Below are positions 1 through 5,580 of a stretch of DNA of 10,216 bases, one piece after another. How positions within the stretch are numbered: position 1 is the stretch's first letter; each line of letters starts with the position of its first letter. A program made the position numbers and the translations under genes. The notes beneath the pieces are model-generated. The model had not been told where the DNA came from, searched no databases, and saw nothing but the letters and a program-made list of their open reading frames with translations. Origin of the DNA: CAZUQP01 sp964484285 (GTDB lineage: Bacteria > Pseudomonadota > Gammaproteobacteria > DSM-16500); contig CAZAEO010000078.1 in NCBI GenBank assembly GCA_964484285.1, positions 1-10,216 on the forward strand, written 5' to 3'.

Positions 1-215
1 CGAGTTAGAGTACTGTGTTCATAGGAGAAGTGCCCCCTGAAATGGGAAAGAGCCGATTTGTTTCAATAAGTGATTTTGTTTTCATATTTTAATTGTAACA
101 TACCGCCGTTAGGTGAAGCTTCAATTAGTGTTTAAATATTTTTGACACGATTACACCGGAATTACACAGACTTTTTAATTTCTTCTTCATGCCATCTGTA
201 ACTCTTTGATTTTTA
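1..215. other. Left flank outside the element: no gene; resembles the element's right end
   Basis: I see no convincing gene here; the longest minus-strand frame (5-85, 26 codons plus stop) has no ribosome site. Short blocks match the element's right terminal region in the same order: ATTGTA (92 / 7455), CGTTAGGT (107 / 7464), a TTACA pair 11 bp apart (151 / 7511), CTTTGAT (204 / 7572), then the 46-bp repeat (216 / 7586). This suggests the right end of another related element, or its remnant, rather than native DNA downstream of the tRNA. Positions 160-176 also match, inverted and 15 of 17, positions 5163-5179, which resemble an insertion-sequence end, so part of the flank may have another origin. 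Confidence 0.45.
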
Positions 216-261
216 ATGGGCCCACTAGGACTCGAACCTAGGACCAAGGGATTATGAGTCC
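216..261 (-). repeat. Left attachment site (attL): 46-bp direct repeat, displaced 3' part of tRNA-Ile2
   Basis: This is identical over 46 bp to 7586-7631. It contains the anticodon region, variable loop, T arm, 3' acceptor strand and discriminator base of the tRNA, read on the minus strand. The repeat ends where the tRNA sequence would continue with CC (CT here). It is the displaced 3' end created by integration into the tRNA gene. The integrase gene lies just inside it and reads into the element. The fragment lacks the 5' half, so it is not a working tRNA. Confidence 0.93.
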
Positions 262-281
262 TGGCGAGTAGGTGTTTATTG

Positions 282-371
282 GTGTTGATTGCCATTCCAA
301 ATTATCATTAAAAATACTATAAAACAAATACTTATTTTAATTGACCATTTATTTGTGTTGATTTATATTCC
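282..371. repeat. Direct repeat beside attL: GTGTTGATT-N3-ATTCC, two copies 73 bp apart
   Basis: The motif occurs at 282-298 and 355-371 with 14 fixed positions. Both copies lie between the attachment core and the integrase start, where arm-type binding sites for an integrase or excisionase are expected. The second copy overlaps the spacer and -10 box of the integrase promoter. The binding role is inferred from position only. Confidence 0.4.
341..369 (+). promoter_or_regulatory. Predicted integrase promoter
   Basis: TTGACC (341-346), a 17-bp spacer and TATATT (364-369) fit a sigma-70 promoter well. Transcription would start near 376, upstream of the ATG at 430. The promoter lies inside the upstream extension of the integrase frame, which argues that the extension is not translated. 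The TTACA pair at 391-410 would sit just after the start point. Confidence 0.6.
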
Positions 372-390
372 GCAATATATTGGGAATCGG

Positions 391-410
391 GTTACAAATC
401 AGTTACAAAT
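391..410 (+). repeat. Putative integrase arm-type site, left inner arm (GTTACAAAT twice)
   Basis: GTTACAAAT occurs twice with an 11-bp period (TTACA at 392 and 403). The same 11-bp TTACA pairing recurs at 7511/7522 in the right end and at 151/162 in the left outer flank, always close to an attachment core. One helical turn between copies on one strand is typical of arm sites bound by the N-terminal domain of tyrosine recombinases. The site also lies between the integrase promoter and start codon, so Int could repress itself here. Function is inferred. Confidence 0.5.
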
Positions 411-429
411 AGATGGTAAAAAATTAATC

Positions 430-1743
430 ATGTCAAAGGTAAAATTAACTGCAGGGAGACTAGAGGATTTCCAATGTGAGCAAGGGAAGAAGCAATCTTT
501 CCTCTGGTGCAAGGAAGTTTCTGGTTTGGGGGTGCGTGCAACTGTTGGTTCCAAAATTAAGAGGTATATTTTTCAAGCTAAAGTTAATGGCCAGACGATG
601 CGTACCACGATAGGAAAAATAACTGCGTGGGATATACCGCAAGCTCAAGCAGAAGCTCGGCGTTTACAAGTATTAATTGACCAAGGTCATGACCCACGCA
701 AAATTAAAGCTGATGGTGAGGCTGCTAAAATAATACAAGCTGCTGAAACAAAAAAGCGAGAGATATTAGAAGCTGTTACTGTTCATAGTGCGTGGAATGA
801 ATATACAGGTGAACGCAAACAGTTTTGGTCGGACTTACACTATAACGACCATATCAAAGTAATGCACCCAGGCGGTGAAAAGAGAACCCGAAGTAAGCTG
901 CTAACGCAACCGGGAATTTTAAACCCATTATCGTCTATTCGTCTTGTCGATGTAACTCCGGAGCTTGTTGATGAATGGGCAAAGCGTGAAGCTCTTAAGC
1001 GTCCAACACAAGCACGATTAGCACTACGACTATTCAGAGCATTTTTATTTTGGTGTGCAAGGCATCAGATTTATAAAAACATTGTTAAATCAAACCCAGC
1101 AAAAAGCAAAAATGCCAAAGAATGTTTAGGCAAGCCAAAATTCAAAAATGATGTACTACAACGCGAGCAATTGCCAGCATGGTTTTCTGCCGTCAGACAA
1201 CTTAGCAATCCAATTATTAGCGCATATTTACAAACATTGTTACTTTCAGGGGCACGTAGAGAAGAATTAGCATCTTTACGTTTTTGCGATGTAGATTTCA
1301 AATGGAATAGCCTAACAATTCGTGACAAAGTTGATGGCCAGCGTGTTATTCCGTTAACACCATATGTTGCGAATTTATTATCTGCGCTCCCTCGTCGTAA
1401 TGAATGGGTATTTTCAAGTTCAACTTCATCATCTGGTCGATTGGCAGACCCACGCATTGCTCATAATAAGGCATGTGCAATCGCTGGATTAGAGCTTACT
1501 TTGCACGGGCTCAGAAGAAGTTTTGCTTCTTTATGTGAATGGACTGAAACGCCGGCAGGAATCGCAGCACAAATTCAGGGGCATAAACCACAAGGTGTAC
1601 GTGAGCGAAATTATATAAGACGACCATTAGATTTATTACGCATGTGGCACGTAAAAATTGAGGCATGGTTATTAGAGCAGGCAGGAGTTGAGTTTACGCA
1701 GGGACAGAAAATGTTGCGAGTTGTTACTTCCAACGCGAGTTGA
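430..1743 (+). CDS. int: P4-type tyrosine recombinase (integrase), 437 aa
   Basis: Site-specific recombinase that would insert and excise the element at tRNA-Ile2. The N-terminal part (about 1-95) has the arm-binding pattern of P4-like integrases: LGVRAT, then YIFQAKVNG, then RTTIG, then GHDPRK. A helical core-binding part follows, then the catalytic domain with R276 (GARREEL), K300, H359 and R362 (HGLRR), H385 (GHK) and the nucleophile Y395 (RNYIRRP). All expected catalytic residues are present, so it is probably active. The open frame runs 47 codons further upstream from a TTG at 289, but that stretch contains the predicted promoter and arm repeats. I therefore chose the ATG at 430, although its ribosome site is weak. 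The gene reads inward from attL and lies at the far end from the intact tRNA, the less usual arrangement for this family. A hairpin terminator follows at 1786. Confidence 0.93.
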   Translation: MSKVKLTAGRLEDFQCEQGKKQSFLWCKEVSGLGVRATVGSKIKRYIFQAKVNGQTMRTTIGKITAWDIPQAQAEARRLQVLIDQGHDPRKIKADGEAAKIIQAAETKKREILEAVTVHSAWNEYTGERKQFWSDLHYNDHIKVMHPGGEKRTRSKLLTQPGILNPLSSIRLVDVTPELVDEWAKREALKRPTQARLALRLFRAFLFWCARHQIYKNIVKSNPAKSKNAKECLGKPKFKNDVLQREQLPAWFSAVRQLSNPIISAYLQTLLLSGARREELASLRFCDVDFKWNSLTIRDKVDGQRVIPLTPYVANLLSALPRRNEWVFSSSTSSSGRLADPRIAHNKACAIAGLELTLHGLRRSFASLCEWTETPAGIAAQIQGHKPQGVRERNYIRRPLDLLRMWHVKIEAWLLEQAGVEFTQGQKMLRVVTSNAS

Positions 1744-1785
1744 AATTATTTTTATTTTTTAAATAAATTTTTAACGATAAATCTA

Positions 1786-1813
1786 TTAACCCCTATATAG
1801 GGGTTAATTTTTC
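1786..1813 (+). terminator. Integrase terminator, also a perfect 22-bp dyad
   Basis: Positions 1786-1807 are a perfect palindrome: TTAACCCCTAT and its complement. As RNA it folds into a stem with four C-G pairs and a short ATAT loop, followed by AATTTTT and more T-rich sequence, as in a rho-independent terminator. A related, less perfect dyad at 1824-1845 suggests that the DNA may also serve as an operator. Confidence 0.65.
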
Positions 1814-1837
1814 ATTTATTTTCTTAACCACTATATG
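1809..1837 (+). promoter_or_regulatory. Possible promoter of the replication operon
   Basis: TTTTCA (1809-1814), a 17-bp spacer and TATATG (1832-1837) make a modest sigma-70 promoter ahead of the operon starting at 1904. The -10 box lies inside the second dyad (1824-1845), so a protein bound there would block it. The -35 match is poor (4 of 6). Confidence 0.35.
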
Positions 1838-1845
1838 TGGGGTAC
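1824..1845. promoter_or_regulatory. Second copy of the TTAACC-CTATAT-GGG dyad, putative operator
   Basis: 17 of 22 positions match the perfect dyad at 1786-1807, 38 bp upstream. Shared blocks are TTAACC, CTATAT and GGG in the same spacing. It lies between the integrase terminator and the first gene of the replication operon and overlaps the best -10 candidate. Two related dyads in front of an operon that begins with a small DNA-binding protein suggest autoregulation. The ligand is unknown. Confidence 0.4.
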
Positions 1846-1903
1846 AACTTTCTACACGGAAGCATAAAAATGGACTCTAGTGAATACACATGGAGTTTCA
1901 AAA

Positions 1904-2119
1904 ATGCAACCCAATTCAAATCAATTCGTACCGTTAGAGTTAGAAACTCGACCAGCTATTCCAACTGATGCAGCAGCTCATCATTTAAACCGAAAGCCAC
2001 AAACATTGCGTGTATGGGCATGTGAGGAAAATGGTCCATTACGTCCAATAAGAATTAATGGCCGTCTTGCATGGTCTGTTTCGGCAATACGCGCATTGTT
2101 ACAAGGGGATATAAAATGA
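1904..2119 (+). CDS. Small excisionase/AlpA-like DNA-binding protein, 71 aa
   Basis: A winged-helix or MerR-like DNA-binding protein of the kind found in many proteobacterial islands just ahead of a primase-helicase gene. The core shows PTDAAAHHLNRKPQTLRVWA (helix-turn-helix) followed by PLRPIRINGRLAWSV (wing), then a short C-terminal helix. Relatives act as excisionases or as activators and repressors of integration genes; which of these applies cannot be read here. ATG 1904 is preferred because GGAG (1892-1895) lies 8 nt upstream. A GTG at 1880 would add eight residues but has no ribosome site. The stop codon overlaps the next start as ATGA, so the two genes are translationally coupled. It heads a three-gene operon and is the obvious candidate to bind the dyads at 1786 and 1824. 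Confidence 0.8.
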   Translation: MQPNSNQFVPLELETRPAIPTDAAAHHLNRKPQTLRVWACEENGPLRPIRINGRLAWSVSAIRALLQGDIK

Positions 2120-2466
2120 AAAAGACCCGTTATCGCCGCCAAGCATTCAACGGGTCTAAGCAATTATCATTTTTGCCTGAACTGGATTTTAACCCAAAAT
2201 TGCCATCAAAGAATACTCTTGCTTATATAGCTCTTTCAATGATGTTGTGCGGCAAGAAAATTACTCATAGAAATTTTGACGTAAATACATGCTCGTGGCG
2301 TTTAGCTGCTTATATTGATATTTTGAAAAATGATTTAGGCTGGCCAGTGCAGGCCGAAGATATAATCAGTCGCTCAGAAAAAAATCCTAAAAAGCGTTAT
2401 ATTAGTAGATATTTTCTGTCGCTAGATGTTATTAAGAAAGCGAAAAAAATTGGGGTGCTCGTATGA
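2116..2466 (+). CDS. Unrecognised basic protein in the replication operon, 116 aa
   Basis: I do not recognise a named family with certainty. The N-terminus is strongly basic (KKTRYRRQAF), as in nucleic-acid binding tails. The middle holds the helical stretch LAYIALSMMLCGKKITHRNFD, then WRLAAYIDILKNDLGWPV, and a basic segment (KNPKKRYISRYFL) leads to the end. The layout suggests a small winged-helix protein, an inference from helix pattern only. AAGGGG lies upstream of ATG 2116, which overlaps the preceding stop (ATGA); its own stop overlaps the next start (ATGA at 2463). Such tight coupling between an excisionase-like gene and a primase-helicase gene points to a role in replication initiation or its control. 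An upstream extension to 2071 lies inside the previous gene and is rejected. Confidence 0.75.
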   Translation: MKKTRYRRQAFNGSKQLSFLPELDFNPKLPSKNTLAYIALSMMLCGKKITHRNFDVNTCSWRLAAYIDILKNDLGWPVQAEDIISRSEKNPKKRYISRYFLSLDVIKKAKKIGVLV

Positions 2467-4436
2467 ATGATATCGTGCGTGCGCGCTCTGCGTTAAATTA
2501 CCTTGACCCTTCATGCCCGCGTGAGGAATGGATTCGCCTTGGCATGGCTGCAAAATCTGCTGGGCTATTATTTGAAGATTTTCATAACTGGAGCAAGAAT
2601 GCTGCCAATTATATTGGAGAACATGATTGTAAAAATGTTTGGAAATCATTTAATGAAACAGGAGCAATAACAGCCGCAACGCTTTTTGGGTTGGCTCGTG
2701 ATAATGGGTGGCAAGACTCTAACAATAGCCAAGTTTCAGAAAATAGTAATCGTCGCTACTCTGCAAATCAAAATTTAAAAATACCTAATAAGGTACAACA
2801 TAAGTCTCAGAATCTAAGTGCTTTTGAAGTTTGGGAGCGTTGTTTGCTGGCGCTACCTTCACATGAGTACATCTTGCGAAAGCAGGGTAAGCCTGATGGA
2901 TTGCGTTATTATCCTTCTAGTGAACCACCGCTAATAATTAACGGGAAAAATGTTACTAATTATTTGGTGATTCCATGCTTGCAGAACGATGAAATTCAAA
3001 CTCTTCAATTTATCCCGCCATATAAGGGCGATAAGAAGTTAAACTTGTCGGGAGCATCATTCGGCGATGGTTATTTTTCTGTAGGTGAGATAGGTAGTTT
3101 AATTTATATTTGCGAAGGGATTGGTCAGGCATGGGCAGTTCATAAAGTATCGGGATGTGGAGCAATTGTATGCTTTGGAATTGGTCGCATGATGACTGTA
3201 GCTAAAGTGTTACGTGCTAAATATCCCGGCACACGTTTAGTGATAGTTCCTGACTGCGGAAAAGAAAAACAAGCAGGTGAGATTGCTACTGCTGTTGTTG
3301 GGCAATGGATTGAGTTACCGGAAGAGATGCTTTCAAATGATGATGTAAATGATTACGCGATAAAATTTGGCTACGATGAACTGGCTCGTTTATTGGCGAA
3401 TCCTAAATCTCCTGTGATGCGTTATAAGCTGCTTTCTGGCGCTGACCTTTTCAATTCGCTTCCAATGCGTTGGATAGTGCAAGGCGTGATGCCAGCAGAA
3501 GGACTAGCCGCACTTTATGGGGAAAGTGGAAGTGGTAAAAGTTTTCTTATTCTTGATATGGCATTTACTATTGCCGAGGGCGAAAAGTATTGGTTTGGCT
3601 TGCGAGTTACTAAAGCGCCGGTGACATATGTTTGTTTAGAAGGTGAGTTGGGAATAGGAAAGCGTATCAAAGCATGGGGTATTTATTTCAATAGACCAAT
3701 TCCTGATGGGCTACGATTTGTGACGCAGTCTTTCAATTTGTTAAGCGAGGATATTTCAGAGTTAGCTAATGCGATAATTGCGGATGGAGGCGCTGGCGGA
3801 CTAGTAATAATTGATACTTTAAATCGTGCTGCTCCGGGTGCTGATGAAAACTCATCTGTTGATATGGGAAACATTATTTCATCTGCTAAGAAATTACAAA
3901 AGTTAATTGGCGGCTTGATTTTATTAGTTCATCACAGTGGCAAGGATAAATCCAAAGGCTTGCGTGGTCATTCGAGTTTATATGCTGCACTAGATGGTGC
4001 TATTGAAGTTATTAAAACTGATTCTCGTCGAGAATGGGCTGTTGCTAAATCAAAAGATGATGTGACAGGGACTTCTTACCCGTTCAAGCTTGAGACTGTA
4101 AATGTAGGATTTGATGACCACAACCAAGAGATAACATCTTGTGTAGCATTATTCGATAGCTCTAAAGAAATTCTTCCCAAAAAAATCTCGCTAGGCCGTA
4201 ATCAAAAATGGGCTTTAGAAGAAATAAACAAGCAATTAATTAATTCATACCACATTGGTAAAGAAGGTGCTTCCGCATTAAGCAAATGTCTTAACTTTGA
4301 TGAGACTGTTTTGTTAGTCGCTGAACGAATGCCAACTGATGCAAAACATCGAAAGTCACGAGCTAAAGAGGCTATTGCTGGACTTGTGGATAAAAAATAT
4401 TTGGGTATGGAGGGAGATTGGTTATGGAGGATTTGA
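2463..4436 (+). CDS. Primase-helicase: PriCT-2 / Toprim-like / RepA-type ATPase, 657 aa
   Basis: Multidomain replication protein comparable in role to the alpha protein of satellite P4. Residues about 7-82 resemble the PriCT-2 primase C-terminal domain (ALNYLDP, WIRLGMAAKS, WKSF, GWQ). Residues 213-285 form a Toprim-like domain with the glutamate in YICEG (E218) and an acidic strand IVPDCGK (D264); the usual DxD is reduced to one aspartate. Residues 335-545 are a RepA/DnaB-like ATPase with Walker A GESGSGKS (353-360), Walker B LVIIDT (447-452), LLVHHSGKD (487-495) and RGHSSL (501-506). The C-terminal 100 residues look like a DNA-binding tail. No archaeo-eukaryotic polymerase domain is visible, so priming activity is uncertain while helicase activity is well supported. 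The start overlaps the preceding stop (ATGA). Origin-like repeats follow immediately. Confidence 0.88.
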   Translation: MNDIVRARSALNYLDPSCPREEWIRLGMAAKSAGLLFEDFHNWSKNAANYIGEHDCKNVWKSFNETGAITAATLFGLARDNGWQDSNNSQVSENSNRRYSANQNLKIPNKVQHKSQNLSAFEVWERCLLALPSHEYILRKQGKPDGLRYYPSSEPPLIINGKNVTNYLVIPCLQNDEIQTLQFIPPYKGDKKLNLSGASFGDGYFSVGEIGSLIYICEGIGQAWAVHKVSGCGAIVCFGIGRMMTVAKVLRAKYPGTRLVIVPDCGKEKQAGEIATAVVGQWIELPEEMLSNDDVNDYAIKFGYDELARLLANPKSPVMRYKLLSGADLFNSLPMRWIVQGVMPAEGLAALYGESGSGKSFLILDMAFTIAEGEKYWFGLRVTKAPVTYVCLEGELGIGKRIKAWGIYFNRPIPDGLRFVTQSFNLLSEDISELANAIIADGGAGGLVIIDTLNRAAPGADENSSVDMGNIISSAKKLQKLIGGLILLVHHSGKDKSKGLRGHSSLYAALDGAIEVIKTDSRREWAVAKSKDDVTGTSYPFKLETVNVGFDDHNQEITSCVALFDSSKEILPKKISLGRNQKWALEEINKQLINSYHIGKEGASALSKCLNFDETVLLVAERMPTDAKHRKSRAKEAIAGLVDKKYLGMEGDWLWRI

Positions 4437-4455
4437 TTAGTACCCCGGTTCCTCT

Positions 4456-4497
4456 CCCGCTTTTCCCACCTCCTATAGGTGGTGTGGGAAAAGCGGG
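4456..4497. repeat. 14-bp perfect inverted repeat, part of a putative origin
   Basis: Arms 4456-4469 (CCCGCTTTTCCCAC) and 4484-4497 are perfectly complementary around a 14-nt centre containing CCTATAGG. It begins 20 bp after the primase-helicase stop. The A4-T4 blocks and lack of a U-tract fit an origin or protein-binding cruciform better than a terminator, but transcription stopping here remains possible. Confidence 0.65.
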
Positions 4498-4552
4498 AAA
4501 ACAGGAATCTTCCCGATTCTTCCCGAAACGGGGAAAGTGAGAAAAACGGGAA
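4493..4552. other. Putative replication origin: clustered TTCCCG / CGGGAA motifs
   Basis: After the hairpin, short related motifs repeat: GCGGGAAAA at 4493, TTCCCGA at 4510 and 4520 (10-bp period), CGGGGAAA at 4529 and ACGGGAA at 4546. The core also occurs in both arms of the hairpin. Mixed-orientation iterons plus a large inverted repeat directly downstream of a primase-helicase gene resemble the cis region recognised by P4-type replication proteins. An AT-rich stretch follows (4553-4610) that could melt. Origin function is inferred from layout. Confidence 0.5.
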
Positions 4553-4574
4553 TACCATATGTTAAGATACGCCT

Positions 4575-4612
4575 TTGATTGTTGATTAATTTTTGTCTAG
4601 TTATCCGATACT
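4575..4612 (+). promoter_or_regulatory. Weak promoter candidate for the HGGxSTG gene
   Basis: TTGATT (4582-4587, with another at 4575-4580) and GATACT (4607-4612) resemble -35 and -10 boxes, but the spacing is 19 bp. An alternating (GC)5G tract at 4616-4626 would fall at the start of the transcript. The call is tentative. Confidence 0.25.
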
Positions 4613-4654
4613 AATGCGCGCGCGCGTCATGGGGTATGGGTTAGGAGATGAATT

Positions 4655-4924
4655 ATGACAGCGGTTTATATTGACCGAAATGGTAACCTTAGGTTCTCAT
4701 GGTTTTGCAATGACCCGAAAATGCTAAGAAGTGAAAGAGGTGTATGTCGTGCTAAAACTCGTAGGGGTACATCATGCCAAGCACCTCCTGTTTGGAACAA
4801 ATTGCAGGACAAGGCTAGAAATGGCCGATGTAAGTTGCATGGTGGCCTTTCAACCGGTCCAAGGACTGAAGCAGGTAGAGAAGCTATACGGGCTAGCAAT
4901 AGGAGACGAAAGAGAAAACCATGA
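4655..4924 (+). CDS. HGGxSTG-motif protein, 89 aa
   Basis: Small basic protein with the conserved pattern CRAKTRRGTSCQAPPV, then NGRCKLHGGLSTGPRTEAGREA, then a basic tail (NRRRKRKP). The two CxAKTRxGTxC cysteines plus C-x-L-H of RCKLHGG could bind a metal, and the tail suggests nucleic-acid contact. The HGGxSTG motif is widespread in phages and islands, but no function is established that I know of. TAGGAG lies 7 nt before the ATG, supporting the start. The gene stands alone after the origin-like region and before a decayed copy of a related family (5218-5505). The stop overlaps an ATG (4921) that opens only six codons, suggesting that a coupled downstream gene has been lost. Confidence 0.8.
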   Translation: MTAVYIDRNGNLRFSWFCNDPKMLRSERGVCRAKTRRGTSCQAPPVWNKLQDKARNGRCKLHGGLSTGPRTEAGREAIRASNRRRKRKP

Positions 4925-5217
4925 GAAATTTACAAGTTTAGCGAAGAGTTTGTCTAACAATCTTCTTCATCATCAATTGGTTTTGCTTTTTTGTATGAAT
5001 ATAATTGTAGGCAATATGAAAATACTCCTATAACAACCCACTCCAGGCTTGCAAGTGTTCCAAAGTCCTTCACTATCAGAAAAATGATACACTAAGCATT
5101 GCAACTGAAGTTAATGAGTTAAAAACCGATGCTAAATTAAATGGTTCTTTTTTGGGACTGTAAAAAATTCTGTGTAAATGACGTCATCAGTTGGCTTTAA
5201 ATAGGAGGGGGCTGATA
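4925..5217. other. Decayed stretch between the two HGG-family genes
   Basis: No intact gene is visible. On the minus strand, 4954-5073 opens a GTG-started frame of 39 residues ending YSYKKAKPIDDEEDC after a hydrophobic stretch (LEWVVIGVFSYCL), like the end of a small membrane protein. Adding one base in the T5 run just upstream would join it to an ATG at 5099 (MLSVSFF) and give one transmembrane protein of about 48 aa. On the plus strand a frame ending at 5163 is equally short. Positions 5154-5179 (GGGACTG, A-run, TTCTGTGTAAAT) resemble the ends of IS256-type insertion sequences as I remember them, but no transposase is seen. Confidence 0.35.
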
Positions 5218-5505
5218 ATGATAAAAGTGAAAATTAACCCCATGCACAATGAAACACCCCCTTACAAATTTATGCAATCACCACGATGTGGTGCTAAAAC
5301 CAGACGGCAGACAGACCTCCTGCCGCTCTCCTGCTGTACGAGGTAACAGGCCTGCCGAAATGCATGGAGTGGCGCACCAAAGGGCAATCAAAATGCAACA
5401 AAGCATGGATTTACTCCTCGTGAAGCTATTAGTAGACGCCGCTAAATTAAAGCATTGCTTGACAACTGCTATGAATTTATTGAGCTTGTTACCGAGGCTT
5501 CTTAA
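5218..5505 (+). pseudogene. Frameshifted HGG/GAPKGNQN-family gene
   Basis: Three reading frames must be joined to recover a familiar protein: SPRCGAKTRRQT in the frame of ATG 5218; TSCRSPAVRGNR, then EMHG, in a second; and SGAPKGNQNATKHGFTPREAI followed by IKALLDNCYEFIELV in a third. This is the CGAKTR...C...MHGG...GAPKGNQNAxKHG pattern of small phage and island proteins, related to the product of 4655-4924. The damage includes a likely CAGA duplication near 5310 (cagacagacc), a disruption around the MHGG motif near 5360, and an in-frame TAA at 5443 that a single C-to-T change would explain. AGGAGG at 5203-5208 still precedes the start. It is clearly non-functional as a full-length product. 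Confidence 0.8.
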
Positions 5506-5544
5506 GCTGCCTGAAAGTATATAAAATGCTTCTTATTTGAATTT

Positions 5545-5558
5545 GCTTTGTCCAAAGC
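5545..5558. terminator. Weak hairpin between convergent genes
   Basis: GCTTT-GTCC-AAAGC folds into a 5-bp stem, with flanking AATT sequences that could extend it after mismatches. It lies between the pseudogene and the end of the minus-strand secreted-protein gene, where a bidirectional terminator would be expected. It lacks a clear T-run on either side. Confidence 0.25.
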
Positions 5559-5580
5559 CCAATTCTCATACAATTTCCTC

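Noticed and set aside
5..85. 26-codon minus-strand frame MKTKSLIETNRLF...
   Set aside because: Short, no ribosome site, no recognisable family.
216..261. A second tRNA gene
   Set aside because: Only the 3' part is present; the left copy lacks the D arm and 5' acceptor strand.
1071..1457. 128-codon minus-strand frame within int
   Set aside because: Antisense of the integrase catalytic domain, whose conserved residues prove the other strand codes.
1870..1968. 32-codon frame from ATG 1870 overlapping the excisionase-like gene
   Set aside because: No ribosome site and out of frame with the clearly conserved protein; a leader peptide cannot be excluded but nothing supports it.
4456..4552. CRISPR-like repeat array
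   Set aside because: Repeats are 6-9 bp, of mixed orientation and irregular spacing; no spacers or cas genes.
4731..5033. 100-codon plus-strand frame overlapping the HGGxSTG gene
   Set aside because: The first two thirds are an out-of-frame reading of the 4655-4924 gene; no ribosome site and no recognisable motif.
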